A stretch of 64,000 bases of DNA. Origin: Pseudogemmobacter hezensis. GTDB lineage: Bacteria > Pseudomonadota > Alphaproteobacteria > Rhodobacterales > Rhodobacteraceae. Location: NCBI RefSeq assembly GCF_013155295.1, contig NZ_JABJXT010000002.1, forward strand, positions 62,001 through 126,000, given 5' to 3'. How positions within the stretch are numbered: the stretch's first letter is position 1; each line of letters starts with the position of its first letter. The translations under genes and the position numbers were made by a program. The notes beneath the pieces are model-generated. The model saw only the letters and a program-made list of their open reading frames with translations. It was not told where the DNA came from and did no database searches. Positions 38,556 to 47,714 of this stretch are shown piece after piece.

Positions 38556-39006
38556 AGCCCGACCCTCCGCTCAAAGTGACGCTGCAGCTTGCACGGGGGG
38601 CTGGCGCGCGCGAAGGGGCCGCCGGGGCAGGTGCTGTCTGATAGGTCGGGGTTTGCGGCGCTGCGACTGCGCCGGTTGAGGGGCCACCCCTGGTGTCAAT
38701 GCGCGGCATTGATCCAGAGGCGGCGGTGCCTGCCGAGGGCGTGCTGTTCAGCGCCGAGATCGGCGCCCCCGCAGAGCCGCTGGCCGCCAGGCGGGCATTG
38801 GCACAGGCGTTCAGTGCGTCGGCCTCGGCCTGGGTTGCGCCAACACCGGGCATCAGCACACTGTCATTTTGTGACACATAGCTGCCCTTCGGTTTCAGCT
38901 GCAACATGCAGCTGGTCTGGGCCTGAGCCAGCGGGCTGGGCCCGCCGCAAGCGGATAGGCCAAACGCAGCCCCAGAAAACAAAAGAACAGCACTGGTTAC
39001 ACGCAT
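38536..39006 (-). CDS. Lipoprotein with Pro/Ala-rich linker in the sdh operon
   Basis: A 156-residue predicted lipoprotein with signal [20 protein letters not shown] (lipobox LSAC). A globular part has Cys at TSCMLQL and NACANAR. A long Ala/Pro/Thr/Ser linker follows, ending in ASCSVTLSGGSGYACTGN with two more Cys. The linker suggests a tethered tip domain reaching from a membrane anchor. Its ATG overlaps the sdhA TGA (TGATG). Confidence 0.8.
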   Translation of the reverse strand: MRVTSAVLLFSGAAFGLSACGGPSPLAQAQTSCMLQLKPKGSYVSQNDSVLMPGVGATQAEADALNACANARLAASGSAGAPISALNSTPSAGTAASGSMPRIDTRGGPSTGAVAAPQTPTYQTAPAPAAPSRAPAPRASCSVTLSGGSGYACTGN

Positions 39007-40811
39007 CAGAATTTTCTCTCTGCCGGAGCAATCTTTTTCAGACTGATTCCGCCATCGGCCTCTGCCGTCAGCGGGTCCAGATGGACCGGACGATAGGAGA
39101 GCGTAACTTTGTTTCCGTCAACATGCGCCAGGCTGTGCTTGCGCCAGTTCACGTCATCGCGGGTCGGGTGATCTTCATGCGCGTGGGCGCCACGGCTTTC
39201 GGTGCGGGCATGCGCCCCATAGATCGTCGCCAGCGCGTTCGGCATCAGGTTGGTCAGTTCCAGCGTTTCCATCAGGTCGCTGTTCCAGATCATCGAGCGG
39301 TCGGTGACCTTCAGATCGCCCATCTTGCCAGCGATTTCGGTCATGGCGACCTCACCCTCGGCCAGGGTCTTTTCCGTGCGGAAGACGGCGGCGTCGCGCT
39401 GCATGGTTTTCTGCATCTCAAGGCGCAGATCGGCGGTCGGGATCGCGCCCTTCGCGTGGCGCAGATCATCAAACCGCGCCATCGCCTTATCGACGCTGGC
39501 TTTGTTGGTGGGCGGCACCGGGGTTTTCGGATCAACCACCTGGCCTGCGCGGATCGCAGCCGCACGGCCAAAGACCACAAGGTCGATCAGCGAGTTCGAG
39601 CCGAGACGGTTCGCGCCATGGACCGAGGCACAGCCCGCCTCACCCACAGCCATCAGGCCGGGGAAGATCGCGTCGGGGTTCTCGGGCGTCGGGTTCAGCA
39701 CCTCACCCCAGTAGTTGGTCGGGATGCCGCCCATATTGTAGTGAACGGTCGGCAGAACCGGGATCGGCTCTTTGTTCAGATCGACACCGGCGAAGATCTT
39801 GGCGGATTCGGAAATGCCCGGCAGACGCTCATGCAGGGTGGCGGGCGGCAGGTGGTTCAGGTGCAGGAAGATGTGATCCTTTTCGGCACCGACGCCACGA
39901 CCCTCACGGATTTCCATCGTCATACAGCGCGAGACATAGTCGCGCGGCGCCAGGTCTTTGTAATGGGGCGCATAGCGCTCCATAAAGCGCTCGCCGTTCG
40001 AGTTGGTCAGATAGCCACCCTCGCCGCGCGCGCCCTCGGTGATCAGACAGCCCGAGCCATAGATCCCGGTCGGGTGGAACTGCACGAACTCCATATCCTG
40101 CAGCTGCAGGCCTGCGCGGGCAACCATGCCGCCGCCGTCGCCGGTGCAGGTATGGGCCGAGGTTGCCGAGAAATAGGCGCGACCGTAACCGCCGGTCGCC
40201 AGCACCACCATCTTGGCGTTGAAGACATGGATGGTGCCGTCATCAAGCTTCCAGCACACCACACCCGTGCAGCGGCCATCGGTGATGATCAGATCAAGTG
40301 CGAAATATTCGATATAGAATTCGGCCTGTTCTTTCAGCGAACGACCATAAAGCGTGTGCAGGATCGCGTGGCCGGTGCGGTCAGCGGCAGCACAGGTGCG
40401 CTGGACGGGCGGGCCTTCGCCGAATTCGGTCGTGTGACCGCCGAAGGGGCGCTGGTAGATCTTGCCCTCTTCGGTCCTGGAAAACGGCACGCCGTAATGT
40501 TCCAGCTCATAGACCGCTGCCGGGGCGGAGCGTGCGAGATATTCCATCGCATCGGTATCGCCCAGCCAGTCTGACCCTTTGACGGTGTCATACATATGCC
40601 ACTGCCAGTTGTCGGGGCCCATATTGGCCAGGGACGCCGCGATGCCACCCTGGGCCGCCACAGTATGCGAGCGGGTCGGGAAAACCTTGGTCACGCAGGC
40701 GGTGTGCAGCCCCTGCTCAGCCATGCCAAGCGTCGCCCGCAGCCCCGCGCCACCGGCGCCGACAACCACGACGTCATATTCATGCGTCTCGTATTGGTAT
40801 GCAGCCGTCAT
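39006..40811 (-). CDS. sdhA: Succinate dehydrogenase flavoprotein subunit
   Basis: The 601-residue catalytic subunit that oxidises succinate to fumarate. The FAD-binding dinucleotide fold is [15 protein letters not shown] near residue 14. The covalent-FAD His lies in the SHTVAAQGG block near residue 50. The active-site segments are HPTGIYGSG and THYNMGG-like VHYNMGG, and the Arg-bearing C-terminal helices include [16 protein letters not shown]. It lies 63 bp after sdhD. Confidence 0.98.
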   Translation of the reverse strand: MTAAYQYETHEYDVVVVGAGGAGLRATLGMAEQGLHTACVTKVFPTRSHTVAAQGGIAASLANMGPDNWQWHMYDTVKGSDWLGDTDAMEYLARSAPAAVYELEHYGVPFSRTEEGKIYQRPFGGHTTEFGEGPPVQRTCAAADRTGHAILHTLYGRSLKEQAEFYIEYFALDLIITDGRCTGVVCWKLDDGTIHVFNAKMVVLATGGYGRAYFSATSAHTCTGDGGGMVARAGLQLQDMEFVQFHPTGIYGSGCLITEGARGEGGYLTNSNGERFMERYAPHYKDLAPRDYVSRCMTMEIREGRGVGAEKDHIFLHLNHLPPATLHERLPGISESAKIFAGVDLNKEPIPVLPTVHYNMGGIPTNYWGEVLNPTPENPDAIFPGLMAVGEAGCASVHGANRLGSNSLIDLVVFGRAAAIRAGQVVDPKTPVPPTNKASVDKAMARFDDLRHAKGAIPTADLRLEMQKTMQRDAAVFRTEKTLAEGEVAMTEIAGKMGDLKVTDRSMIWNSDLMETLELTNLMPNALATIYGAHARTESRGAHAHEDHPTRDDVNWRKHSLAHVDGNKVTLSYRPVHLDPLTAEADGGISLKKIAPAERKF

Positions 40812-40874
40812 TTCCGTCTTTCCTTACCGCATCTCTTGCAGGGCCACGCCGGGCGGCCGCCTGCAGGGCAAATC

Positions 40875-41246
40875 TTACAAAGCGATTTTGACCAGAGCGA
40901 ACAGCCCCGCCGCGATCAGCGCCCAGGCAAGGCCCGTCACCGCAACCAGCAAGAGCTTGCCCTTCACGCCATGAACATAGTCGATGATCGCCTCTTCGGC
41001 CTCTGCTTTGCAGTGCAGCGTCACCACGATCAGCGTCAGACCGCTGATGATCGCGGGCCAGGGGCGCGAGAAATACTCCAGCACGCCCTCATGGCTGCGG
41101 CCAAGGCCCAGACCAAAGGTGAAAACGAACAGCGGCACCAGCACAACCAGCAGCGCCGAGCTGATCATCATGCCCCAGTGGTGATGGGTGCCTGCACGGG
41201 CCGATCCCAGCCCCTCAGCACTTTTGCGATCGGTGATGAAACGCAT
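40875..41246 (-). CDS. sdhD: Succinate dehydrogenase membrane anchor subunit D
   Basis: A 123-residue protein with three membrane helices. The heme/quinone region reads TLHCKAEAEEAIIDYVHG, the usual H-x(10)-DYxH arrangement giving the heme b His and the quinone-site Tyr. With SdhC it anchors SdhAB to the inner membrane. Confidence 0.95.
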   Translation of the reverse strand: MRFITDRKSAEGLGSARAGTHHHWGMMISSALLVVLVPLFVFTFGLGLGRSHEGVLEYFSRPWPAIISGLTLIVVTLHCKAEAEEAIIDYVHGVKGKLLLVAVTGLAWALIAAGLFALVKIAL

Positions 41247-41257
41247 ATCCTGCCTCC

Positions 41258-41647
41258 TCAGACCACAAGCACGGTGATGATGGTCAGAATGGTCGCGCCG
41301 ATGAACATGGACCAGCCCATGATCTCATTGGCTTTGACCTCGATGAAATAGCCCAGATCCCAGATCACATGGCGCAGACGGCCAAGCGCGTGATACCAGA
41401 TCGCCCAGGCCGCCAGCGTCATCAGCACATCGCCGACGATGCTGGTCAGAATGCCGTTCACGCAGGCAAAAGCCGCAGGCGATGTCACCGCCGAGATCAG
41501 CCAGGCCACGATCAGAAACACCGTGCCAAGCGTTGCGATCCCGGTGATACGCACCATGATCGACGAGATCGAGGTCATTTGCGGCCGATAATACGGCCCG
41601 ATCATGAACGGAGAAAGAGGTCGCTCGACCCGTTTGGGTGCAGACAT
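41258..41647 (-). CDS. sdhC: Succinate dehydrogenase cytochrome b556 subunit C
   Basis: A 129-residue, three-helix subunit. It starts MSAPKRVERPLSP with the typical SISSIMVRITG quinone-site segment and YHALGRLRHVIWDLG carrying the heme-ligand His. ATG 41647 has AAGGGA upstream; the longer frame is not conserved-looking. It is the first gene of sdhC-D-A-(4 lipoproteins)-B. Confidence 0.96.
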   Translation of the reverse strand: MSAPKRVERPLSPFMIGPYYRPQMTSISSIMVRITGIATLGTVFLIVAWLISAVTSPAAFACVNGILTSIVGDVLMTLAAWAIWYHALGRLRHVIWDLGYFIEVKANEIMGWSMFIGATILTIITVLVV

Positions 41648-41996
41648 GGCTTGTCCCTTCGTCGCTGGCTTGCTCCATCCCGGATGCCTCCGGGAAATGG
41701 CGACACGATGGAGCGCGCTTCGATATGCCAATTCTCATAGCGCTTTTATCAGCCGAGTCACGGGGGGCAATGCCGCAATTGCAAACTGTTCCCGCTAACC
41801 AGGAAAGTTTTTGTACATTTTGTGATCACGATTTTGAATGCCGTGATCACACAGGTGATCACGGGCAATAACCAAGAGTTTTATTCAGAAATTCGCGCAT
41901 CTTATCTCCACAGCCACGCCGGCGGTTAACGGTGGCATTCGCAGCCGGCCCCCAAACCGCCGCTGATACGCCCAGGAACCGCCCGATTGCTCCGCA
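41648..41996. other. 349-bp intergenic region: sdh promoter region
   Basis: No ORF is supported. Going away from sdhC there is an AT-richer stretch (about 41730-41900) with three GTGATCAC palindromes at 41822-41862, then a more GC-rich part up to the divergent gene at 41997. The sdh promoter must lie here. Confidence 0.7.
41822..41862. promoter_or_regulatory. Triple GTGATCAC operator cluster upstream of sdhC
   Basis: Perfect 8-bp palindromes GTGATCAC at 41822-41829, 41843-41850 and 41855-41862. Centre spacings are 21 and 12 bp; the nearest copy is 175 bp from the sdhC ATG. The same 8-mer occurs three times upstream of sucC and, elsewhere in the window, I saw it only once more (inside a coding sequence). 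This points to a shared TCA-cycle regulator. Confidence 0.8.
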
Positions 41997-42773
41997 ATGC
42001 TGCAGGTTATGCCCGCTGCCTCGCCGCTCCGCTATCGAGACCCGACCCTGCCCCTCTGGCGCCGCGCCTTCGAGTGGTCTCTTGTCGTCGCAGCCATCTC
42101 GATGATCGTCGCAGCGCTCTGGTTCCTTGTGGTGCGCTTTTCGCCTTTCTTCGGCGGGGGCCCGGTGCCAAAGAGCCTCAACGGCCCCCGCTTTAACACC
42201 TGGGACCTCGCACTCCCGTTCTGGGGCCTGGGGCTTTATTGGTGGATTGCGGGCGTAATCGTGATGATACGGGCGCCGAAAATACCGCCGACCGGCATCC
42301 GGTCATACTATGGGCACCGCAACATCGGGTCAGGCTATGTGGGCCGTATTGCGATATACGTTCTCTTTCTCCCGATGCTTGCGTTCATGCTGTCGGCGGT
42401 GTTCGTTTCAACTGCGATTCCGCTCGTGCGGCTCGCCTTCGCCGGCGAGACGATCACGCAATCGCTACGAATCGAAAAGCTGGGTACTGTTTTTGATTAC
42501 CCAGTCATGAGGCGGAGTCCGACCAGTCGGCCAGCGGTGCGGACCTGTTACACAACCATCCGAATTCTCGCCCCGCTGAAGGAGCCGTCACGGCATTGTA
42601 TCAAGGGCTCACTCTACTGGTCGCTGGAACCCGGGGACGGGCTCAGCGCGCGCTTTGTCATCCACGGCGAATTTTACCGCATGAAGCTAAGCCGCCTAGC
42701 CGCGGCTGAGATGCCGGAAAACCTGACCCTCGCGCCCGCACTGGCCCCTTTCGTCACGCAGGCGCTGCGCTGA
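41997..42773 (+). CDS. Membrane protein of unknown function
   Basis: A 258-residue protein with three or so membrane helices: about residues 28-48, 72-92 and 118-148. A ~100-residue soluble C-terminal part follows, with Cys at RTCYTT and RHCIKG. No family recognised. Codon use is less GC-biased than neighbours (for example CTA, GTA and AAT codons), hinting at acquisition from another genome. It is convergent with mch; stop codons are 1 bp apart. Confidence 0.65.
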   Translation: MLQVMPAASPLRYRDPTLPLWRRAFEWSLVVAAISMIVAALWFLVVRFSPFFGGGPVPKSLNGPRFNTWDLALPFWGLGLYWWIAGVIVMIRAPKIPPTGIRSYYGHRNIGSGYVGRIAIYVLFLPMLAFMLSAVFVSTAIPLVRLAFAGETITQSLRIEKLGTVFDYPVMRRSPTSRPAVRTCYTTIRILAPLKEPSRHCIKGSLYWSLEPGDGLSARFVIHGEFYRMKLSRLAAAEMPENLTLAPALAPFVTQALR

Positions 42774-42774
42774 C

Positions 42775-43803
42775 TCACACAGGCACAAGCGCCCAATAAT
42801 CCAGATCCAGCAGCACCTCGGGCAGATATTTCCCATCCTGCCCCTTCAGCGCGAAAGGTGCTGCCCCCTCTTTCACCGCAACCAGCCGCAGTCGCAGCGC
42901 GCCCACGCCCGGGGCTGCGGTTTCCGCCCGGTCCAGCACCTCAGACCAGGCCCTGACCGTATCGCCCGCAAAACAGGGATTCGCATGTGCCCCCGCATTC
43001 AGCGCCACGATCATCTGCGCATTGGCCAGCCCGTTGAACGACAGCGCCCGCGCCAGTGAAATCACATGGCCGCCATAGATCAGCCGCCGCCCGTCCTCGC
43101 GGTTGGTGGCGTCGAAATGCACTTTGGCGGTGTTTTGCCAGAGACGCGTCGCCAGCATATGCTCGGCCTCTTCAATCGTAACGCCGTCGACATGGTCGAT
43201 CTTCTCGCCCACCGTGTAATCGGCCCAGCGATGCCGCTCGCCCGCCAGATCAAAATCGTATCGGCTGAAATCCAGCCCCTGGGGCACCACCAGCTCGCCT
43301 GCAGGCACCACCGGCCGCAGCGGGGGGACGACGGGCGCAGGCGCCGCCACATCGCGCCGCTTTTTCACCATCACCCAGCGAATATAGTCCAGCACCACCC
43401 TGTCATGCTGGTTCATCCCCCGCGTGCGCACCCAGACCACGCCGGATTTGCCGTTCGAGTTCTCTTTCAGCCCGATCACCTCAGACTCGGATCGCAGCGT
43501 ATCGCCAGGCCAGACCGGGGCCAGCCAGCGCCCCTCGGCATAGCCCAGATTGGCCACCGCGTTCAGCGAGACATCGGGCACCGTCTTGCCAAAGACCGTG
43601 TGGAAAGCGATCAGATCATCCAGCGGGCTGGCCGCCAGCCCCGAGGCCCGCGCAAATTCATCCGAGGAATAAAGCGCACCACGCGCCGGATAAAGCGCAT
43701 GATACAGCGCCCGCTCGCCCCCCGACAGCGTGCGCGGCACCGCATGGCGGATCACCTCGCCAATCCGGTAATCCTCAAAAAAACGCCCCGCATTGGTTTT
43801 CAT
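42775..43803 (-). CDS. mch: Mesaconyl-C1-CoA hydratase (MaoC-type)
   Basis: Hydrates mesaconyl-C1-CoA to beta-methylmalyl-CoA in the ethylmalonyl-CoA pathway. The 342-residue double hot-dog protein begins MKTNAGRFFEDY and has the family blocks GGERALYHALYPAR, SLNAVANLGYAEGRWL, and GGHVISLARALSFNGL. These match the Rhodobacter Mch pattern as I recall it. It is the third gene of mcl2-DUF1737-mch. Confidence 0.93.
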   Translation of the reverse strand: MKTNAGRFFEDYRIGEVIRHAVPRTLSGGERALYHALYPARGALYSSDEFARASGLAASPLDDLIAFHTVFGKTVPDVSLNAVANLGYAEGRWLAPVWPGDTLRSESEVIGLKENSNGKSGVVWVRTRGMNQHDRVVLDYIRWVMVKKRRDVAAPAPVVPPLRPVVPAGELVVPQGLDFSRYDFDLAGERHRWADYTVGEKIDHVDGVTIEEAEHMLATRLWQNTAKVHFDATNREDGRRLIYGGHVISLARALSFNGLANAQMIVALNAGAHANPCFAGDTVRAWSEVLDRAETAAPGVGALRLRLVAVKEGAAPFALKGQDGKYLPEVLLDLDYWALVPV

Positions 43804-43821
43804 CCCAGACCTCCCCCTCTG

Positions 43822-43854
43822 GGCCGAAAAGGTGCAAATGGCACCCCTTCGGCC
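43822..43854. other. Strong hairpin between the DUF1737 gene and mch
   Basis: GGCCGAAAAGGTGC and GCACCCCTTCGGCC form a ~14-bp stem with one mismatch around a 5-nt loop, 19 bp upstream of the mch ATG. It could pace translation or processing of the polycistronic message. A second GC hairpin (GGCGGGGGCTGCCGCCCC) lies near 43899. Confidence 0.5.
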
Positions 43855-43926
43855 TTGCCCAAATATTGCGCCAAGTATCCCGGGAACTTCCTGTGCAGGC
43901 GGGGGCTGCCGCCCCTTTTCCCCGGC

Positions 43927-44130
43927 TTACTGCTCGCCCAGCTTCAGATCGGGCGTGTATTCCCCGGCCACCTCTTTGGTTACCGCCTGGCCGCAGCGCA
44001 TCACCCCGTTTGAGGCGTCAAAGGCATAGGTCGGCGGGCCATAAAGCTCCCACCCTTTTGCCAGTGCGGCCGAGACCTTGTGGCAAAAGGCCGAAGTGTC
44101 ATCCTCGCTTAAAAAACGGTAAAGTTTCAT
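43927..44130 (-). CDS. DUF1737 small protein
   Basis: A 67-residue protein beginning MKLYRFLSEDDTSAFCHKV, with GWELYGPPTYAFD and CGQAVTKEV, the DUF1737 pattern. Function unknown. It sits between mcl2 and mch, and its constant company with these genes would suggest a role in the ethylmalonyl-CoA pathway, though that is inference. ATG 44130 is chosen at the family N-terminus. Confidence 0.88.
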   Translation of the reverse strand: MKLYRFLSEDDTSAFCHKVSAALAKGWELYGPPTYAFDASNGVMRCGQAVTKEVAGEYTPDLKLGEQ

Positions 44131-44135
44131 TCTTC

Positions 44136-44231
44136 TCATCCGGCTGCGTGACAGCGGGGCGCGCGATACGCCCCGGCAATCCCGCCATAGACCACCAGAG
44201 CGGCCAGAATGGCAATCGCCTGCGGCCTCAG
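44136..44231 (-). CDS. Possible 31-residue single-helix membrane microprotein (CTG start)
   Basis: In the gap between mcl2 and the DUF1737 gene a short frame encodes one hydrophobic helix (AIAILAALVVYGGIAGAY) and a short polar tail with one Cys. No ATG, GTG or TTG is in frame, but a CTG overlaps the mcl2 stop (CTGA), and the stop lies 5 bp before the DUF1737 ATG. The evidence is positional and compositional only. Confidence 0.25.
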   Translation of the reverse strand: MRPQAIAILAALVVYGGIAGAYRAPRCHAAG

Positions 44232-45094
44232 CGCGGCTCTGCCAGGGCCGCAATCGCCGCAGCCTTCTGCAAAAGCCCGCGCGCCGTCACGATATGCAGG
44301 TTTTCAACGATGCGCCCGTCAACCACCGCGACCCCGCCGCCCTGGGCCGTCACCTCATCAAAGGCCGCGATCTGACGCCGCGCCAGATCCAGCTCTGCCT
44401 CAGAGGGGGCGAAGGCCGCATTGGCGATCTCCAGCTGCGCCGGGTGGATCAGCGTCTTGCCGTCAAAGCCCATATCGCGGCCCTGTTCGCATTCGAAACG
44501 CAGCCCCTCGTCATCTTTGAAGGCGTTATAGACCCCGTCGACGATGGTCAGCCCATGCGCCCGCGCCGCCAGCAGGCAAAGCCCCAGCCCCGCCTGCATC
44601 GGCAGACGATCGGCGCGGAAACGGCTGCCCAGCTCTTTGGCCAGGTCATTGGTGCCCATCACCATGCCCCGCAGCGCAGGATGGGCGGCAATCGCCCCGG
44701 CGTTCAGCATGCCCGCCGCCGTCTCCATCATCGCCCAGAGGTCCGTTCCGGGCGCCAGCTGGGCCACCGCCTCCAGATCGCCGGGCTGGCTGACCTTGGG
44801 CACCAGCAGCGCATCGATCCCCGCCCCGGCCCTGATCGCCGCGGCCATGGCCAGCGCATCCTCGCGCCCCCATTCGGTGTCCAGGCCATTGATCCTGACC
44901 AGTTTCAGCCGCGGCCCGTAATCGGCGGCCCGCAAAACCTGCGCCAGCAGCGCCCGGGCAGCGGTCTTTTCATCGGGTGCCACCGCATCTTCCAGATCGA
45001 AGATGATGGCATCGCAGGCCAGATCCCGCGCCTTTTCCAGCGCCCGCTCACGCGAGCCGGGGATATAGAGAACCGAACGGCAGGGGCGGGTCAT
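44228..45094 (-). CDS. mcl2: (3S)-malyl-CoA thioesterase (CitE-like)
   Basis: A 288-residue HpcH/HpaI/CitE-family protein: SVLYIPGSRERALEKA, IIFDLEDAVAPDEK (metal-binding Asp/Glu), VRINGLDTEWGREDA, and a MMETAAGMLNA segment. In Rhodobacter sphaeroides the Mcl2 member hydrolyses (3S)-malyl-CoA to malate, finishing the ethylmalonyl-CoA route. I chose ATG 45094, 7 nt after AGGAG. A citrate-lyase beta role is unlikely because no citD/F genes adjoin it. Confidence 0.9.
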   Translation of the reverse strand: MTRPCRSVLYIPGSRERALEKARDLACDAIIFDLEDAVAPDEKTAARALLAQVLRAADYGPRLKLVRINGLDTEWGREDALAMAAAIRAGAGIDALLVPKVSQPGDLEAVAQLAPGTDLWAMMETAAGMLNAGAIAAHPALRGMVMGTNDLAKELGSRFRADRLPMQAGLGLCLLAARAHGLTIVDGVYNAFKDDEGLRFECEQGRDMGFDGKTLIHPAQLEIANAAFAPSEAELDLARRQIAAFDEVTAQGGGVAVVDGRIVENLHIVTARGLLQKAAAIAALAEPR

Positions 45095-45258
45095 GCGCAT
45101 CTCCTGTGAAAGAATATTGCGCACAGGTTCACCAAATTGGCAGATTCAGCAAGAGCATAAACGCCGCAACGCAGAAACTATTCACCTAAGGCTGATGCGA
45201 TTGCCGCCATATCCCTGGGGCAAAGCGGCGGAAACACGCCACAGTGATCGCCACCTGT

Positions 45259-45284
45259 GGAACCCGATCCAGCCCCCCGGCGTT
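45259..45284 (+). promoter_or_regulatory. EcfG-type promoter upstream of csbD
   Basis: GGAAC (45259-45263), a 17-bp spacer, then CGTT (45281-45284), an exact match to the general stress (EcfG) promoter pattern of alphaproteobacteria. It is 48 bp before the csbD ATG, a stress gene often under such control. Confidence 0.6.
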
Positions 45285-45332
45285 GTTTCCACACTGAGAC
45301 GCTCAGGATGCAATCACTGACAGGAGATTAAG

Positions 45333-45524
45333 ATGAGCAGCACAGGTGACAAAATCAAAGGCCTCACCAATGAAGCGGTGGGGAATGTGAAACAGGCCGT
45401 CGGCAAGGCTGTGGGCAATGACCGCCTGCGCGCCGAAGGGGCCGCGCAAGAGCTGAAAGGCGAGGCGCAACAGGCGCTTGGCAAGGCCAAGGACGCCGTC
45501 AAGAACGTGGTCGACAAGACCTGA
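45333..45524 (+). CDS. csbD: CsbD-family stress protein
   Basis: A 63-residue, highly charged Lys/Ala-rich protein with the family pattern [20 protein letters not shown] and [17 protein letters not shown]. CsbD proteins are induced by general stress in many bacteria; their molecular role is unknown. AGGAG lies 7 nt upstream of the ATG and an EcfG-type promoter lies 48 bp upstream. Confidence 0.93.
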   Translation: MSSTGDKIKGLTNEAVGNVKQAVGKAVGNDRLRAEGAAQELKGEAQQALGKAKDAVKNVVDKT

Positions 45525-45703
45525 TCACATCGCTGACCACATCGCTGTCCGGGGCCGCTGATAAAGCAGCCACCGCATCGGCAAGGCCACAGTAAGGCCA
45601 CAGTAAGGCCATAGCTTCGGCAAGCGCAGCTTCAGCAATGTGGTTTCAGAAATACGGGGGGCGCGGGGCATCAGACCTCAGCGCCCCTTTCCTTCGCGGG
45701 CCG

Positions 45704-46495
45704 CTACAAAATGCCGACCAGACCGTCCCGGATCAGCTTGACCGAGATCAGCAGCAAGGACCAGACCACCAGCCGGAAGAAGGTTTTCTCCGGCAGGATC
45801 TTAACCAGCTTCACCCCAGCAAAAACTGCCAGAACCGCCGGCAGAATCAGCAGTGCCGACAGTTTCAGATTGCCCGGGTTCAGCTGACCAAGCAGCCCAT
45901 AGGGCACAAGTTTCACCGCATTGATCACCGCAAAGGCGATGGTCGAAGTGCCCGCAAACACGGCCTTTTCCAGCCGCAGCGGCAGGGTGTAGACCTGATA
46001 GGGCGGTGCCCCCGAATGGCTGACAAAGCTGGTGAACCCCGTCACCACGCCCCAAAACAGCCCCGGGCCAGGGCGGGCCTCACGCGGGGGGCCCTCGGCC
46101 GGGCGGCGCAGCAAAAGGTTAAGGCTGAAAGCCAGCCCGATCACCCCGATCAGCAGCGTCACCGCCGCCTCGGGCACCACAGAGGCCGTCAGCCCGCCAA
46201 TGGCGACCCCCAGCACCGCGCCTGGCAAAAGATACAGCAAAACCCGCCGATCCCAGGCGCGCCGATAGGCCCAGAGCCCGAAAATATCCGAGGCCACATA
46301 GACCGGCAGCAAGATCCCCGCCGCCAGCACAGGCGAGATTTTCAGCGCCATCACCGGCACCGCCAGAATGCCCAGCGCAGGCAGCCCGCCTTTCGACAGG
46401 CCAACCAGAATCGCGGCGATCACCGCCAGCACCCAGAAACTGCTACCGTCCACCGCCGCCCCCTTAGCCGCTGCGACCCGCGGCTTTGCCACCAT
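45704..46495 (-). CDS. TSUP-family (TauE/SafE) membrane transporter
   Basis: A 263-residue protein with about eight helices and TSUP signature segments (LVGLSKGGLPALGILAVP near the N-terminus, FTSFVSHSGAPPYQVYTLP in the second half). It is a different branch from the TSUP protein at 28869-29633. Substrate unknown, possibly an organosulfur or organic anion. It diverges from mdh by 156 bp. Confidence 0.87.
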   Translation of the reverse strand: MVAKPRVAAAKGAAVDGSSFWVLAVIAAILVGLSKGGLPALGILAVPVMALKISPVLAAGILLPVYVASDIFGLWAYRRAWDRRVLLYLLPGAVLGVAIGGLTASVVPEAAVTLLIGVIGLAFSLNLLLRRPAEGPPREARPGPGLFWGVVTGFTSFVSHSGAPPYQVYTLPLRLEKAVFAGTSTIAFAVINAVKLVPYGLLGQLNPGNLKLSALLILPAVLAVFAGVKLVKILPEKTFFRLVVWSLLLISVKLIRDGLVGIL

Positions 46496-46609
46496 CGGCT
46501 GTTATCGCTAACCCCGGCTATACCTGTGCGGCAGGCGGCGAAAGCAGAAAGAATTTTCGGCATGCAATGGCATACCGCCCCTCAGAGCCGCTGGACAGAG
46601 ACGCGTTAA

Positions 46610-47614
<1,005 letters not shown>

Positions 47615-47634
47615 GCCTCGGCCAGACATCACAG

Positions 47635-47665
47635 GCGCACGCTCCCCCGGGGGGCGTGCGCTTTT
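47635..47665 (+). terminator. Intrinsic terminator of mdh
   Basis: GCGCACGC (47635-47642) and GCGTGCGC (47654-47661) flank a CCCCC-GGGGG core and are followed by TTTT. It starts 20 bp after the mdh stop. Confidence 0.9.
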
Positions 47666-47714
47666 CATTGGCGGCGGGCAATGCCAGTATCGCCCCTGAC
47701 ACTCGGGGAACCGC

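Noticed and set aside
38589-40574. 661-codon plus-strand frame
   Set aside because: Shadow of sdhA and the lipoprotein genes.
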